Source: Palsa-744 sp963734815
Lineage (GTDB): Bacteria > Actinomycetota > Thermoleophilia > Solirubrobacterales > Solirubrobacteraceae
Direction of reading: 5' to 3'
Assembly (NCBI GenBank): GCA_963734815.1
Contig: CAVTIH010000002.1
Coordinates: forward strand, 62,001-126,000
DNA: 64,000 nt
The notes under the pieces were generated by a model, which searched no databases, was not told the origin of the DNA, and saw only the letters and a program-made list of their open reading frames with translations. The position numbers and the translations under genes are program-made. Numbering within the stretch: the stretch's first letter is position 1; each line of letters begins with the position of its first letter. Shown here piece by piece: positions 34,046 to 42,531 of this stretch.

Positions 34046-34291
34046 GTGCTGCGCGTGGCCGAGCAGGTGCCAGCCGTATGCGATGTGCTGGACGCGATCG
34101 AGCGCCGCAGCTGGGCGCGCTTGCAGCGACTTCTGCACACGGACATCCATTGGACCACCGCCGTAGAGGAGCAGCTGCACGGCGTGAGCGAGGTGATCGC
34201 GCGGATCTCGCGGGACCCGCCGCCGGCGCCTCCCTCCTACCACGAGGTCCGCGATGGGCTGATGTACCGCTGGATCGACTGCCCCGGCTGA
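34046..34291 (+). CDS. Short SnoaL/NTF2-like protein
   Basis: About 80 residues, using a GTG at 34046 or 34055. VCDVLDAIERRSWARLQRLL followed by HTDIHWTTA is the N-terminal helix and first strand of an NTF2-like cone fold; ISRDPPPAPPSYHEVRDGLM continues the sheet. The protein is shorter than usual for the family (110-140), so it may be truncated or a minimal member. Function unknown. Confidence 0.55.
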   Translation: MLRVAEQVPAVCDVLDAIERRSWARLQRLLHTDIHWTTAVEEQLHGVSEVIARISRDPPPAPPSYHEVRDGLMYRWIDCPG

Positions 34292-34435
34292 TCAGCGTCT
34301 TGCCCCATCTCTCATCGCTCTCGCTTTCCTCCCGTCGCTTTTCGCCGCAGTCCCCCCGCCCGACGGGGTAGCGCCCCGCCTGCTCTCTCCCACAAGCCCG
34401 ATCCCGGCACCTTCCGGTCTGGCACAATCCGGCGG

Positions 34436-35284
34436 GTGGTGCGCCGACTGGCCGTGATCCTCACGCTCGCCGCGGCGGCTGGTCTCCTCGCTGCCTGTGG
34501 TAGCACAAGCCATCCCACGACCACGATGGGCCGCACCGCCGCCGGCACACACACACGAGATCCCACCGGCGCAGCCAGCGCGCCGACCAAAGCGCAGGCG
34601 ATCGCGTTCGCCCGCGCGGTCAACCTGACCTCAGCGGACGTACCCGGCTTCACGGCGACCACAAAAAAAGACGAACACGAACCCGAAACACCGGCGGAAA
34701 AGCGACTTCAGCACGAGCTGCAGCGCTGCACGGGTGGGGTCTTGAACTCCCGCGATGGGCTCGCCGCAGTCAGCTCGAAGGATTTCAAGCTCGAAGACCA
34801 CGGGCTCGGCTTCAGCGTGAGCTCCGAAGTCACCGTCGCGCGGACCCCAGCTGCGGCTGCCAAGGAACTCGCGGCGATCCGCGCCAGCCACGTCCGGGGA
34901 TGCCTCTCGCACTACCTCGGCCTGCTGCTCAAGGACCAACTCCTCAAGGCATCCAAGACACAGAAACTTCCCCCTGGGGCAGTCGGCCCAACCTCGATCT
35001 CGATCGTGCAAGGCACCCCGCCCGCGCCCGGCGCGACTGGGAGCTTCGGATGGCAAATCGTCGCGACGCTCACCCTCCGCCAGGTAAGGATCCCCTTCTA
35101 CTTCGACCTCCTCGGCTTCGTCTACGGCCCCGCCGAGGTCTCACTCTCGAGCACCGGTTCACTGAAGCCATTCCCGGCGGGCGCCCAGGAACATCTCTAC
35201 TGGCTGCTGCTCAAACGGGCCAAGGCTTACAGCTGGCACGGCGTCAGCCGGTCAGGACACGGCGTAGCTACACGGTCGGCGTGA
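34436..35284 (+). CDS. Secreted lipoprotein, unknown
   Basis: A 282-residue protein with a GTG start and a lipoprotein signal (RRLAVILTLAAAAGLLAAC; lipobox LAAC), followed by a Thr/Ala-rich linker. The mature domain has LTSADVPGFTATTKKDEHEP, KRLQHELQRCTGG, SSEVTVARTPAAAAKELAAI and RGCLSHYLGLLL, resembling the sensor-like lipoproteins common in high-GC Gram-positives. Two mature Cys residues may pair. It should be anchored on the outer face of the cytoplasmic membrane. No partner gene is obvious. Confidence 0.75.
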   Translation: MVRRLAVILTLAAAAGLLAACGSTSHPTTTMGRTAAGTHTRDPTGAASAPTKAQAIAFARAVNLTSADVPGFTATTKKDEHEPETPAEKRLQHELQRCTGGVLNSRDGLAAVSSKDFKLEDHGLGFSVSSEVTVARTPAAAAKELAAIRASHVRGCLSHYLGLLLKDQLLKASKTQKLPPGAVGPTSISIVQGTPPAPGATGSFGWQIVATLTLRQVRIPFYFDLLGFVYGPAEVSLSSTGSLKPFPAGAQEHLYWLLLKRAKAYSWHGVSRSGHGVATRSA

Positions 35285-35322
35285 GGCAGCGCCGCCGGGC
35301 TCCGCTCCCCTCGAGGCCAGCC

Positions 35323-35560
35323 TCAGACCTGCGCTTCGACCACCAGCGAGCCAAACGGACCGTTTGCGGTGAAGGTCGTGGCCTCACCGCCGTGCGCAGT
35401 GGTGTAGGTCGTCGGGCCTGCGAAGTCATTCAGCAGGCTCAGTGAGTCTGGGGACACCTTGACCGGAACCTGCAAGAGCGTCAGCGTGTTGCCCTTGCGC
35501 GTTGGCTTGACGCCTTCCAGCGTCAAGAAGGATCGTATGCTGCGTGTGGCGCCGCTCGGC
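35323..35560 (-). pseudogene. Possible 3' gene remnant, unknown
   Basis: About 75 codons downstream of the TetR gene on the same strand read SIRSFLTLEGVKPTRKG, LTLLQVPVKVSPDSLSLLND and FAGPTTYTTAHGGEATTF, plausible as a beta-rich domain end. No start codon independent of the TetR gene is convincing. It may be a truncated gene or chance. Confidence 0.25.
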
Positions 35561-35561
35561 T

Positions 35562-36212
35562 CTAGCGCTGCGCTCGTGCGACGTGACCCGCATAGATGAG
35601 GGCGAACGTCTCTCCGAGCAGCTCGTCGGGGACGGCGTCGGGTTCGATCAGCCACTCCTGGGCTAGCCCGAAAACCAGGCTGAGCAGAGCGGTGGCCAGG
35701 TGCTCGGGGGCGGCGATGGGGGGAGCGCCCAGGTGCTCCACGCGCGCTTGCAGTCCTTTCGCGAGCGCGCCGCGCAGCTTCGCTTCGCGCTTGAGGTAGC
35801 GGGCGCGCAGGCGGGAATCGCGCAGTGCCTGGGACCGATACTCCTGGTCTAGGAGTACCAGCTCGCGCTGTCCGCGCACAAGCTCGACGAACCGCCGGTT
35901 CGCTTCAGCGGCCATGTCGTCCTCGGGTGGCGCGAGCTCCAGCAGCTTGATCGCTTCGCGCAGCGGCCGGTCGATGCGCTCCTCGAGCAGGGCAAAGAAG
36001 AGGCCCTCCTTGCCTGAGAAGTAAAAGTAGATCGCTCCCTTCGAGTAGCCGGCGCGTTCGGCGATCTCATCCACCGACGCGTCTCGGTATCCACGTTGCG
36101 CGAAGACCTCCGCGGCCGCCTGAAGCAGCGTGGCACGCCCGTCGCGTCCTTCCGCGCGGGCGGTCCGGGTGCGCCGATCGAGCCGGCGGCGGTTGCGGGT
36201 TGCAGTCGCCAT
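35562..36212 (-). CDS. TetR/AcrR-family repressor
   Basis: A 216-residue regulator with an N-terminal helix-turn-helix (LLQAAAEVFAQRGYRDASVD, EIAERAGYSKGAIYFYFSGK) and an all-helical ligand domain. It is divergent from a membrane protein/GST-like pair, and the short intergenic region carries a perfect 12-bp palindrome within a longer dyad. It therefore probably represses both its own gene and the divergent pair until a lipophilic or toxic ligand binds. Confidence 0.9.
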   Translation of the reverse strand: MATATRNRRRLDRRTRTARAEGRDGRATLLQAAAEVFAQRGYRDASVDEIAERAGYSKGAIYFYFSGKEGLFFALLEERIDRPLREAIKLLELAPPEDDMAAEANRRFVELVRGQRELVLLDQEYRSQALRDSRLRARYLKREAKLRGALAKGLQARVEHLGAPPIAAPEHLATALLSLVFGLAQEWLIEPDAVPDELLGETFALIYAGHVARAQR

Positions 36213-36221
36213 CTCGCTTTT

Positions 36222-36255
36222 ATATAGTATACCTACTGACTAGTCAGTCAGTACT
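36222..36255. promoter_or_regulatory. Palindromic TetR operator
   Basis: CTGACTAGTCAG (36236-36247) is a perfect palindrome. It is framed by outer matching words ATAGTA and TACTAT, giving a dyad that fills the gap between the divergent starts. The ATG of the downstream gene overlaps its edge, so bound repressor would block expression. Confidence 0.75.
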
Positions 36256-36795
36256 ATGCCTGGAGCACCATCCCATGCGTATGACCACAGTCCCGCCCTC
36301 GTCCTCACGATCTGTACGTCGCGCGCAAGCCGAGGGCCGGCCGTGAGCTCGGGTGCCGCGCAAGCGTGGTTCATTGCCGGTGCGATCGTGTTTATGCTCG
36401 CCGGCGGCCTGCATGCGCTCGGAGCGCTGCTCGATACTGTCCGTCCGACGTTCTTCGCTCCGATCGACGATCCGGTGAAAGCGGTGATGGAGGGCACAGG
36501 CATGCGGTTCCGGGGATTGTTCCCCGGCGACGCGGCCAGACAGTCGATGTGGAGATTTTGGCTCGGCTTCAACGTCAGCCACGGCCTCGGCGCCTTCACC
36601 TTCGGCCTGTTTTCGCTGCTGATCGCCGTCCACGACTTCCATCTAGTCGACCGCATCGACGCCATCCGGCCGCTCACGATCGCCGTCTCCGCCGCCTACC
36701 TCGCCATCTCGCTGCGCTACTGGTTCTACGCAGTAGTGATCGTCACCGGCGCCGCCACGGTGTGCTTCATAGTCGCCGCCGTGCTCTCGGCATGA
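36256..36795 (+). CDS. Four-span membrane protein, unknown (TetR target)
   Basis: A 179-residue protein with about four membrane spans: AQAWFIAGAIVFMLAGGLHA, FWLGFNVSHGLGAFTFGLFS, LTIAVSAAYLAISLRYWFYA and VIVTGAATVCFIVAAVLS. The GMRFRGLFPGDAARQSMWRF and FNVSHGLG segments are typical of a widespread uncharacterised family (LIC_13387-like). It is the first gene of an operon with a GST-like gene (ATGA overlap) under the TetR operator, suggesting detoxification or membrane stress. The annotated N-terminus may be too long; GTG codons near residue 30 are alternatives. Confidence 0.65.
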   Translation: MPGAPSHAYDHSPALVLTICTSRASRGPAVSSGAAQAWFIAGAIVFMLAGGLHALGALLDTVRPTFFAPIDDPVKAVMEGTGMRFRGLFPGDAARQSMWRFWLGFNVSHGLGAFTFGLFSLLIAVHDFHLVDRIDAIRPLTIAVSAAYLAISLRYWFYAVVIVTGAATVCFIVAAVLSA

Positions 36796-37580
36796 GCACG
36801 AGGGCTGCAGCGGGTCGCACCACCGCGCCGGGAACGAAGCTCTACGTCATCCCCACGCATCCGTGTCGTACAGGGATGCTGATGCTGGAGCACAAGGGCA
36901 TCCCCTACCGACGGATAGACCTGCCTGCCGCCCTACATCCGCTGGCGCTGCGGCTACACGGCTTCCGCGGCAACGCGGCTCCGTTCCGTGACATCGATGG
37001 CCGACCCCATCGAATGCTCGCGCTCGCCGACCGGATGGGCACCGTGCCCGCGCTCCTCCTTGACGGCAACCGAGTGATGACCAACCGTCACATCGCTCGC
37101 TTCCTCGACGAAGTCCAGCCCGATCCGCCGCTGTTACCCGCCAAGCCAGACAGGCGGCTCGCGGTCGAAGAGGCGGAGCGATGGGGCGATGAGATCTTCC
37201 AGATGGCGGCTCGCCGGCTCCTCCTCGCGGCCATGCTCCACGGCCGTGATGGGATCGTCAACCGCGGCGAGGAGGGCCGGCTCGGACCGCTGATATCGCG
37301 ACACGAGACTGCGAGGTTCGCTGTGGCACGTCTCGTGGCTCGGATCGCCTTCGCCGTGAATGCTCGATCTGACGACGACCTGTTGGCGACACTGCCGGGC
37401 ATGCTCGACCGTATCGATGCCTGGACCGAGGCCCAGGTGCTGAACGGCGAGCACCTGTACGCAGCCGACTTCATGATCGCCCCGAGCCTCGCCCTGCTCT
37501 GCTACCGACCGAACGTTCGAACAGAGCTCGAGCGACGACCGGCGATCCGGCTCCTCGACCGGGTCCTGCCCGAGCCTTGA
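36792..37580 (+). CDS. Glutathione S-transferase-like protein
   Basis: A 262-residue protein with a thioredoxin-fold GST N-terminal domain: KLYVIPTHPCRTGMLMLEHK, GIPYRRIDLPA, GTVPALLLDGNRVMTNRHIA (cis-Pro loop), and a helical C-terminal domain (AVEEAERWGDEIFQMAARR, YAADFMIAPSLALL). High-GC Gram-positives often lack glutathione, so the thiol cofactor is uncertain. It overlaps the upstream membrane protein by four bases. The frame is open well upstream, but that part is antisense-like shadow; ATG 36792 is the operon start. Confidence 0.82.
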   Translation: MSTRAAAGRTTAPGTKLYVIPTHPCRTGMLMLEHKGIPYRRIDLPAALHPLALRLHGFRGNAAPFRDIDGRPHRMLALADRMGTVPALLLDGNRVMTNRHIARFLDEVQPDPPLLPAKPDRRLAVEEAERWGDEIFQMAARRLLLAAMLHGRDGIVNRGEEGRLGPLISRHETARFAVARLVARIAFAVNARSDDDLLATLPGMLDRIDAWTEAQVLNGEHLYAADFMIAPSLALLCYRPNVRTELERRPAIRLLDRVLPEP

Positions 37581-37766
37581 CACAAACGCGGGGGTGGCCT
37601 CCCGCCCCCCTCGGTCTCCCCACCGTCCGGATGCGACCAGCAACACGACGCTGCCACCTCGGGCCCAGAGCAAGAGAGCGCACGCCTCAACAGCAGGACA
37701 CCCGCACCGGACGGTGGGTGTCGCGTAAACCTGTGGTCTGTCTGAGGCGTTAAGACACTTCAGGGT

Positions 37767-37946
37767 ATGGCCTATTACTTGTTGGTGTGTGATCGTGAGC
37801 AGGTGTTTTTGATGCCGCCGGATCCGCGGGATTGGCTGCCGGAGGATCATCTTGCGTGGTTCGTGCTGGAGTCGGTCGAGCGGATCGATTTGTCGGCGTT
37901 TTACGCGCCCTATCGCCTGGATAGGTGGGGTTCGCGCGGCGTTTGA
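37767..37946 (+). pseudogene. IS1182-family transposase N-terminal fragment
   Basis: 59 codons starting at ATG 37767: MAYYLLVCDREQVFLMPPDP then DWLPEDHLAWFVLESVERID, the conserved beginning of IS1182-type transposases. After RLDRWGSRG the frame stops; in another frame FEPGMM continues for a few codons, showing a frameshift, and then homology ends. It is a degenerate remnant. Confidence 0.7.
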
Positions 37947-38182
37947 GCCGGGGATGATGGCCTGAGCTCAACCGGTTGTCGCAACGCGGGTATGACCGAT
38001 GACTCTAAAGGTTGCAAGTGACGACTGGGTGCGCCTGGGGCATGCGGCTGTCGTCGTGGAGGCTCGCCCGGAGGGCGGGCCGGAACGGCGACAGCCGCCG
38101 CGCGAGCGCCGGACACCTCCCTCGGAGCCAGGGATGCCACGGTCCGGTAGCTGTCGCGTGCGGTGGTTGCTGCGGGCGGTGC

Positions 38183-38495
38183 TCAGGCCGCGGCGCTCAA
38201 GTGCTCGGTGAGCACCTCGGTGGGTATCTTCCACGCGAGTGTCCATGCGCGGTCGACTGTTCAACGCCGCCGCGACAGCAGCGAGCTCCTCGGCGCTGTG
38301 CCTGGCAAGGTCGGTGCCTCTCGGGAAATACTGGCGCAGCAGTCCGTCGGTGTTCTCATTCGTGGCGCGCTGCCACGGGTTTCGTGGATCGCAGCAGTAG
38401 ATCTGCAGACCGGTGTCGAGCCGTAGTTGCACGTCCTGGGCCATCTCGATGCCCTGATCCCAGATCAAGGACCACCGCTTCTTACCACCGTGCTA
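38183..38495 (-). pseudogene. IS30-family transposase C-terminal fragment
   Basis: Reading the minus strand, SLIWDQGIEMAQD, IYCCDPRNPWQRATNENTDG and LLRQYFPRGTDL are hallmark C-terminal motifs of IS30 transposases (second Asp and Glu of DDE). After LNSRPR a frameshift is needed to reach the family-like ending IPTEVLTEHLSAAA. The 5' two thirds of the gene are missing. Confidence 0.8.
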
Positions 38496-38561
38496 ATCGA
38501 GGCCGGGTGATCGTCGAAGCCGACGAACGCAACCATCCCACAGCGTCCGCGAAAGTCAAGC

Positions 38562-38573
38562 TATACTTGTCTT
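38562..38573 (+). promoter_or_regulatory. Candidate -10 box for a leaderless abiE transcript
   Basis: TATACT at 38562-38567 is placed six bases before the ATG at 38574, the spacing expected if transcription begins at the start codon. A convincing -35 is not visible. Confidence 0.45.
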
Positions 38574-39173
38574 ATGTATGACACACTACAGCCTGATGTG
38601 CTGGGTCTGGAGGCCGAGGCATACCAGCAGGGCGGCTACTTCAATGCCGGCCAGGCCCGAGCGCACGGGGTCAGTCGCCAGCTCCTTGACCACCACGTGA
38701 GCCGTGGGCGTTTCGAGCGCGTTCGCCGTGGGCTGTACCGCGTCCAGGGCTTCCCAACCGCCGAGCATGACGACATGCGCGAGGCGTGGATGGCCGTAGG
38801 CGGCGCCGATGCACTCCTCTCCCACGACAGCGCACTCGCGCTGCTGGACCTCAGCGACAACATCCCCGACGCCGTCCACCTCCTCATCCCACGCCGCCGC
38901 CGCGGACTGCGCCGGCCCCCTGGCGTGATTGTCCATACCCGCCCCGACAGCGAAGATATCGCAACGATCTGGCGGGACGGCCTGCCGCTGACCGCCCCCT
39001 GCCGCACGCTGCTCGATGTCGCCGACCGCCTCCAGCCCGAGCAGCTCTCGATGGCCGTGAGACAGGCTCTGCGCCGCGGGCTGCTAACAACCGATCAGCT
39101 ACGAGAGGAAGCCGAACGGCGCCACAAGCGGCACACAATCGAGGCCATCATCTCCACCGAGACGAACGCGTGA
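38574..39173 (+). CDS. abiEi: AbiEi-type antitoxin (type IV toxin-antitoxin)
   Basis: A 199-residue AbiEi protein. The N-terminal winged helix is GGYFNAGQARAHGVSRQLLD with HHVSRGRFERVRRGLYRV, followed by the C-terminal domain with the LLSHDSALALLDLSD, HLLIPRRRRGLRRPPGVIVH and DGLPLTAPCRTLLDVAD segments. AbiEi represses the operon and counteracts the nucleotidyltransferase toxin AbiEii. The stop overlaps the toxin start (GTGA). The antitoxin looks intact, whereas the toxin is broken. Confidence 0.88.
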   Translation: MYDTLQPDVLGLEAEAYQQGGYFNAGQARAHGVSRQLLDHHVSRGRFERVRRGLYRVQGFPTAEHDDMREAWMAVGGADALLSHDSALALLDLSDNIPDAVHLLIPRRRRGLRRPPGVIVHTRPDSEDIATIWRDGLPLTAPCRTLLDVADRLQPEQLSMAVRQALRRGLLTTDQLREEAERRHKRHTIEAIISTETNA

Positions 39174-39695
39174 AGTACGCGAGCGCCGCAGCGTTCCGCC
39201 AGGCGCTTGAGCGACGCCTCAAGAACGAGGCCACCAACACCGGCCTCGGATTGGCTCGCCTGCGCAAGCGCGTCGCATTCGAGCTGTTCCTGCGCCGACT
39301 TCTCGCCGTTGCGCCGGATCGCTGGGTGCTCAAGGGCGCGCTCGCGCTGGACTTCCCGCAGATACGAGGCTTCAGGACAGCCCAGCACCCGCCCGAAGGA
39401 TCTCGTCGACATCCTGCTGATCGCGAACTCGACAACGATCGACGCCGGCCCCTTGGGGCACGCGCTGGAGAGCACCTTCGCCGAGCGTGCCCGCCAGCCA
39501 CTACCCACCAGCCTCCCACCGCCCCCAGCTACCTGGGCAGACCCCTACAAACGCTTGGCCGACACCGTCGATGTCGAGAGCGACCTCACAGCCGCTTTCG
39601 CCCGCGCTGCCGCCTTCCTCGATCCCGTACTCGCCGGGCACACCGGTCGACAATGGAACCCCCAGCGCCGGGAATGGGTTGCGCCGGCCGGGTAA
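39170..39695 (+). pseudogene. abiEii: AbiEii toxin remnant (internal deletion and frameshift)
   Basis: Starts at GTG 39170. The N-terminal codons read ASAAAFRQALERRLKNEA, RLRKRVAFELFLRRL and WVLKGALALDF, the beginning of an AbiEii nucleotidyltransferase. The part that should follow, carrying the catalytic Asp residues, is missing: within a few codons the sequence changes frame to RPKDLVDILLIANS and ends with ADPYKRLADTV and AAAFLDPVLAG, the normal C-terminus. The remnant is about 175 codons against roughly 270-300 in the family. The toxin cannot be functional. Confidence 0.8.
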
Positions 39696-39779
39696 ACCTC
39701 GTGTTGCCCATTTTGTTGCCCACCTCGCCATTTTGCCTAACCACGAGGCATAAGAAATGGTTTGAGAACAGACGATTAA

Positions 39780-40717
39780 GGGCGTATCTCAGTAGGTGGC
39801 TTCGAGGGTCGCGCGGTGGGCCTTCTTGAAAGCGATCAGGCCGCTGGCGAGCTGGAGGAGCGCGAGGTGGTTCTCCTCCTTCTTGGACCAGCGGATGAGG
39901 ATGCCGCGGTTGCGGTTCAGCCAGGAGTGCGTGGCCTCGACGACCCAGCGCCTTGCACGCCAGCCGGGTGTGCGCGCCTTGAGCTTGATCTCCTCTCCCC
40001 GCGCACGGATATGCGGCGTGTAGCCGTGTTTGACAGCCAGATCGTGCATCGGTGGGGAGTCATACCCACGATCGAGGCACAGCCCCTGTGGAAACTCTGG
40101 CGTCGGCTCGGGACGCTCGATCGGGATGCTGGCGAGAGTCGGCTCTAGCAGCGGCTGGTCGTTGCGGTTGGCACCGTCGTGCGCCAACCCGATCGGGACC
40201 CCCGCTCCCTCGCTGAGAACTGAACGCTTCGCCCCCCCTTGGCCCGGTCAGTGGGATTCGGGCCGGTCTTTGCGCCACCGAGAGGGGCCTTGGTCATCGC
40301 GCCATCGGCTGCCAGCCACGCCCAGTCGATCCCTACAACCTCGTCGTACTCCAGCAGTCCCTGACGCCATATCTCGTGGAATACCCCAGCCCGCTCCCAC
40401 TCCTGAAAACGCCGGTGCGCCGAACTGGAGTGACAGACCCCGGTCGCGTTCAGCGCGTTCCACTGCATCCCCGTCCTGAGGACCAGCAAAATCGCGTCCA
40501 TCGCGTCGCGATCCGCTACCCGCGGATTGTGACACCCCAACGGGTGCGCCGGACGCTCCGGCAGCAATGCCTCGACCCGCTCCCACAACCAATCAGGCAT
40601 ACGCCAACCATCATCGAAGTCGATCAAACCCATCAGGAACCTCCTGGTCGCTTGGATAAGCGGCCGGCCGATCAAGAGATTCGACGCGGGCTACACGACT
40701 CCTACCGAGATACGCCC
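39780..40717 (-). mobile_element. IS5-family element, copy 2
   Basis: Same 938-bp element as at 28646-29583, in the same orientation. Here TAA flanks both ends (39777-39779, 40718-40720), a proper TNA-type target duplication. It lies five bp from a tRNA 3'-half. Confidence 0.95.
39789..40633 (-). CDS. IS5-family transposase, copy 2
   Basis: The two-frame transposase is identical in translation to the copy at 28655-29499, with the same AGGAGG-defined start, G6 frameshift site and DDE residues. Both copies keep full-length frames, consistent with recent transposition. Confidence 0.92.
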
Positions 40718-40724
40718 TAAGCCA

Positions 40725-40767
40725 TGCCGGAGGAGGGACTCGAACCCCCGACACGCGGATTATGATT
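40725..40767 (-). tRNA. tRNA 3'-half (CAT anticodon loop to acceptor), attachment-site remnant
   Basis: On the minus strand this reads from an ATCATAA-type anticodon loop (anticodon CAT) through stem TCCGC, variable GTGTC, T arm GGGGGTTCGAGTCCCTC, acceptor strand CTCCGGC and A73. The 5' half (acceptor GCCGGAG, D arm) is absent. An integrase gene begins 130 bp away, so this is most likely an att site generated by integration into a tRNA-Ile(CAT) or tRNA-Met gene. Confidence 0.75.
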
Positions 40768-40897
40768 GCGGCCAATCAAGGTCGGACTCCAGCAAAATCA
40801 GCCCTTTTCGTCGAGGTTTGTGTGGTTAGGGCGAGCTATTTCTGCCGAGTTGGGGACACATTTCGGGACACAATCTGTCCCGCTGGCGGGGTAGGCT

Positions 40898-42094
40898 TTG
40901 GTGGTGCCACCATCGCTCTCGGTTTTCGGTCTGGCCTCTGTGAGCGGCCACGTCTTTCGCAAGCAACGCAAGTCCGGCGACCGCTGGATGGCCAAGTGGC
41001 GCGATGCCGCCGGCCAGCACCAGCGCGTGCTCGGCAGAGTTTGGACCCAGCGCGGTCGCCCGCCGGCCGGCTACCTGACCAAGCAGCTCGCGCAGCGTGA
41101 GCTCGACACGATCCTCGCCGACGCCCGCCGAGGCCAGCTCCTGACACCAGCACGATCAGCAGGCGGAGCGACGTTCGCCGAGGCAGCGGCTGAGTGGCTG
41201 CATTACGTCGAGCATGACCGCAAGCGCCGGCCCTCGACGGTACGCGACTACCGGATCGTCGTCGACAAGGTGCTCGTACCAACGCTCGGCGACGCGCCGC
41301 TGGAGGCGATCACGAGCGCCCACGTGGATGCGTTTCGCTCCAAGCTGGTCGAGGAAGACCGCCTGTCGGCGCGCACGATTAACAAGTACCTCGCGCTGAT
41401 CCACGGAATCTTGAAGCGGGCGCAGCGGGTCTACGGGCTGTCGGCCAACGCTGCCGCCGGCGTAGAGCGTCAGCCCGCGCAGCGCTCGGGCGACTTCGAG
41501 GTGCTGTCCGCCGAGGAAGTACAGGCGCTGATCCGCGCGGCGGCTTCCTCCCAGGACGCGGCGCTGTATGCGACCGCGACCTACGCCGGGCTGCGCCTCG
41601 GCGAGCTGCGGGCGCTGCGCTGGCGCGACGTCGACTTCGGCAAGCGGCTGATCCATGTACGCCGGTCCTATGTCCAGCGCGCCGAGGACGCGCCCAAGTC
41701 GGGCCGCGTTCGCAGCGTCCCGATGATCGATCAGGTCGCGCGCGCTCTGGACGAACTCAGCCGGCGCGAGTTTGCGACGAGCGACGAGGACCTCGTCTTC
41801 TGCAACGAGATCGGCCGACACTTCGAGGACTCCGCGCTGCGGCGGCGCTTCTACGCGGCGCGGGAGCGAGCCGCCATCAAACCGATCCGCTTCCACGACC
41901 TGCGCCACACGTTCGGGACGCTCGCCGTCCAGGTCTTCCCGCTGTCTGATGTAAAGGCGTACATGGGGCACGCGGACATCGCGACGACGATGATCTACGT
42001 GCATCACGTCCCCCAGCTCGACGCCGCCGAGAAGCTGTCGCGGGCGCTCGAGGCGGCGGAGACGCCGATCGGCGAAGTGACGTTGCCGACGTGA
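40898..42094 (+). CDS. Phage-type integrase (tyrosine recombinase)
   Basis: A 398-residue recombinase with all three domains: an AP2-like arm-binding N-terminus (HVFRKQRKSGDRWMAKWRDA), a core-binding SAM-like domain (TFAEAAAEWLHYVEHDRKRR, RTINKYLALIHGILKRAQR) and the catalytic domain with GLRLGELRALRW (Arg), HDLRHTFGTL (HxxR), MGHADIATTMIYVHH (His and Tyr). TTG 40898 is the first start; GTG codons shortly after are equally possible. It sits beside the tRNA 3'-half and overlaps the toxin gene downstream (GTGA), so integrase and toxin-antitoxin are probably co-transcribed. Confidence 0.92.
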   Translation: MVVPPSLSVFGLASVSGHVFRKQRKSGDRWMAKWRDAAGQHQRVLGRVWTQRGRPPAGYLTKQLAQRELDTILADARRGQLLTPARSAGGATFAEAAAEWLHYVEHDRKRRPSTVRDYRIVVDKVLVPTLGDAPLEAITSAHVDAFRSKLVEEDRLSARTINKYLALIHGILKRAQRVYGLSANAAAGVERQPAQRSGDFEVLSAEEVQALIRAAASSQDAALYATATYAGLRLGELRALRWRDVDFGKRLIHVRRSYVQRAEDAPKSGRVRSVPMIDQVARALDELSRREFATSDEDLVFCNEIGRHFEDSALRRRFYAARERAAIKPIRFHDLRHTFGTLAVQVFPLSDVKAYMGHADIATTMIYVHHVPQLDAAEKLSRALEAAETPIGEVTLPT

Positions 42095-42492
42095 GCAACC
42101 TCCAAGCCGTCTACTATCGCGCCGCCGATGGAGACCAGCCGGTGCTCGACTACATCGAGGCACTCGATGGCAGGCGCCGCGCGGCCCTCGCTCACCAGCT
42201 CGCGCGACTCAACGAATTGACAGATCAGCGCCCGCACCTCCCGTTCCCGCACAGCTCGCAGGTCGAAGGCGAGCTGCGTGAGCTGCGCTGCCACGTCGGA
42301 CCGGAGCTTTACCGCGTTCTGTATCGGAGGTCCGGGCGCCTGGTCGTGCTGCTCCACATCTTCCGCAAGAGCACAGGGAAGATCCAGCCGGCCGAGATCA
42401 CGATCGCTCAGCGGCGATGGGAGGACTTCAAGGCCCGTATGGACGCCACACCACGAAAGCCTCCCCGTGCAGCCGGCCACGATGCGCCGTAA
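42091..42492 (+). CDS. HigB/RelE-type toxin (Gp49-like), coupled to integrase
   Basis: A 133-residue toxin related to the one at 10343-10831: shared VEGELRELRCHV, YRVLYRRSGRLVVLLHIFRK, and WEDFKARMD. It is expected to cleave mRNA during translation. GTG 42091 overlaps the integrase stop by four bases. The XRE antitoxin lies 39 bp downstream, after an inverted repeat. Confidence 0.85.
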   Translation: MSNLQAVYYRAADGDQPVLDYIEALDGRRRAALAHQLARLNELTDQRPHLPFPHSSQVEGELRELRCHVGPELYRVLYRRSGRLVVLLHIFRKSTGKIQPAEITIAQRRWEDFKARMDATPRKPPRAAGHDAP

Positions 42493-42504
42493 GGCCCACA
42501 GTGG

Positions 42505-42522
42505 GTTAGCAGAATTGCTAAC
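42505..42522 (+). promoter_or_regulatory. Inverted-repeat operator before the antitoxin
   Basis: GTTAGCA-GAAT-TGCTAAC is a perfect 7-bp inverted repeat ending nine bases before the antitoxin ATG. Position and symmetry match the operator between the genes of the other HigBA pair. Confidence 0.7.
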
Positions 42523-42531
42523 ATTGCCGGC

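Noticed and set aside
36366..36791. Long upstream extension of the GST-like reading frame
   Set aside because: It lies over the four-span membrane protein in another frame, is Arg/His-rich and low complexity, and the ATGA overlap gives a natural start at 36792.
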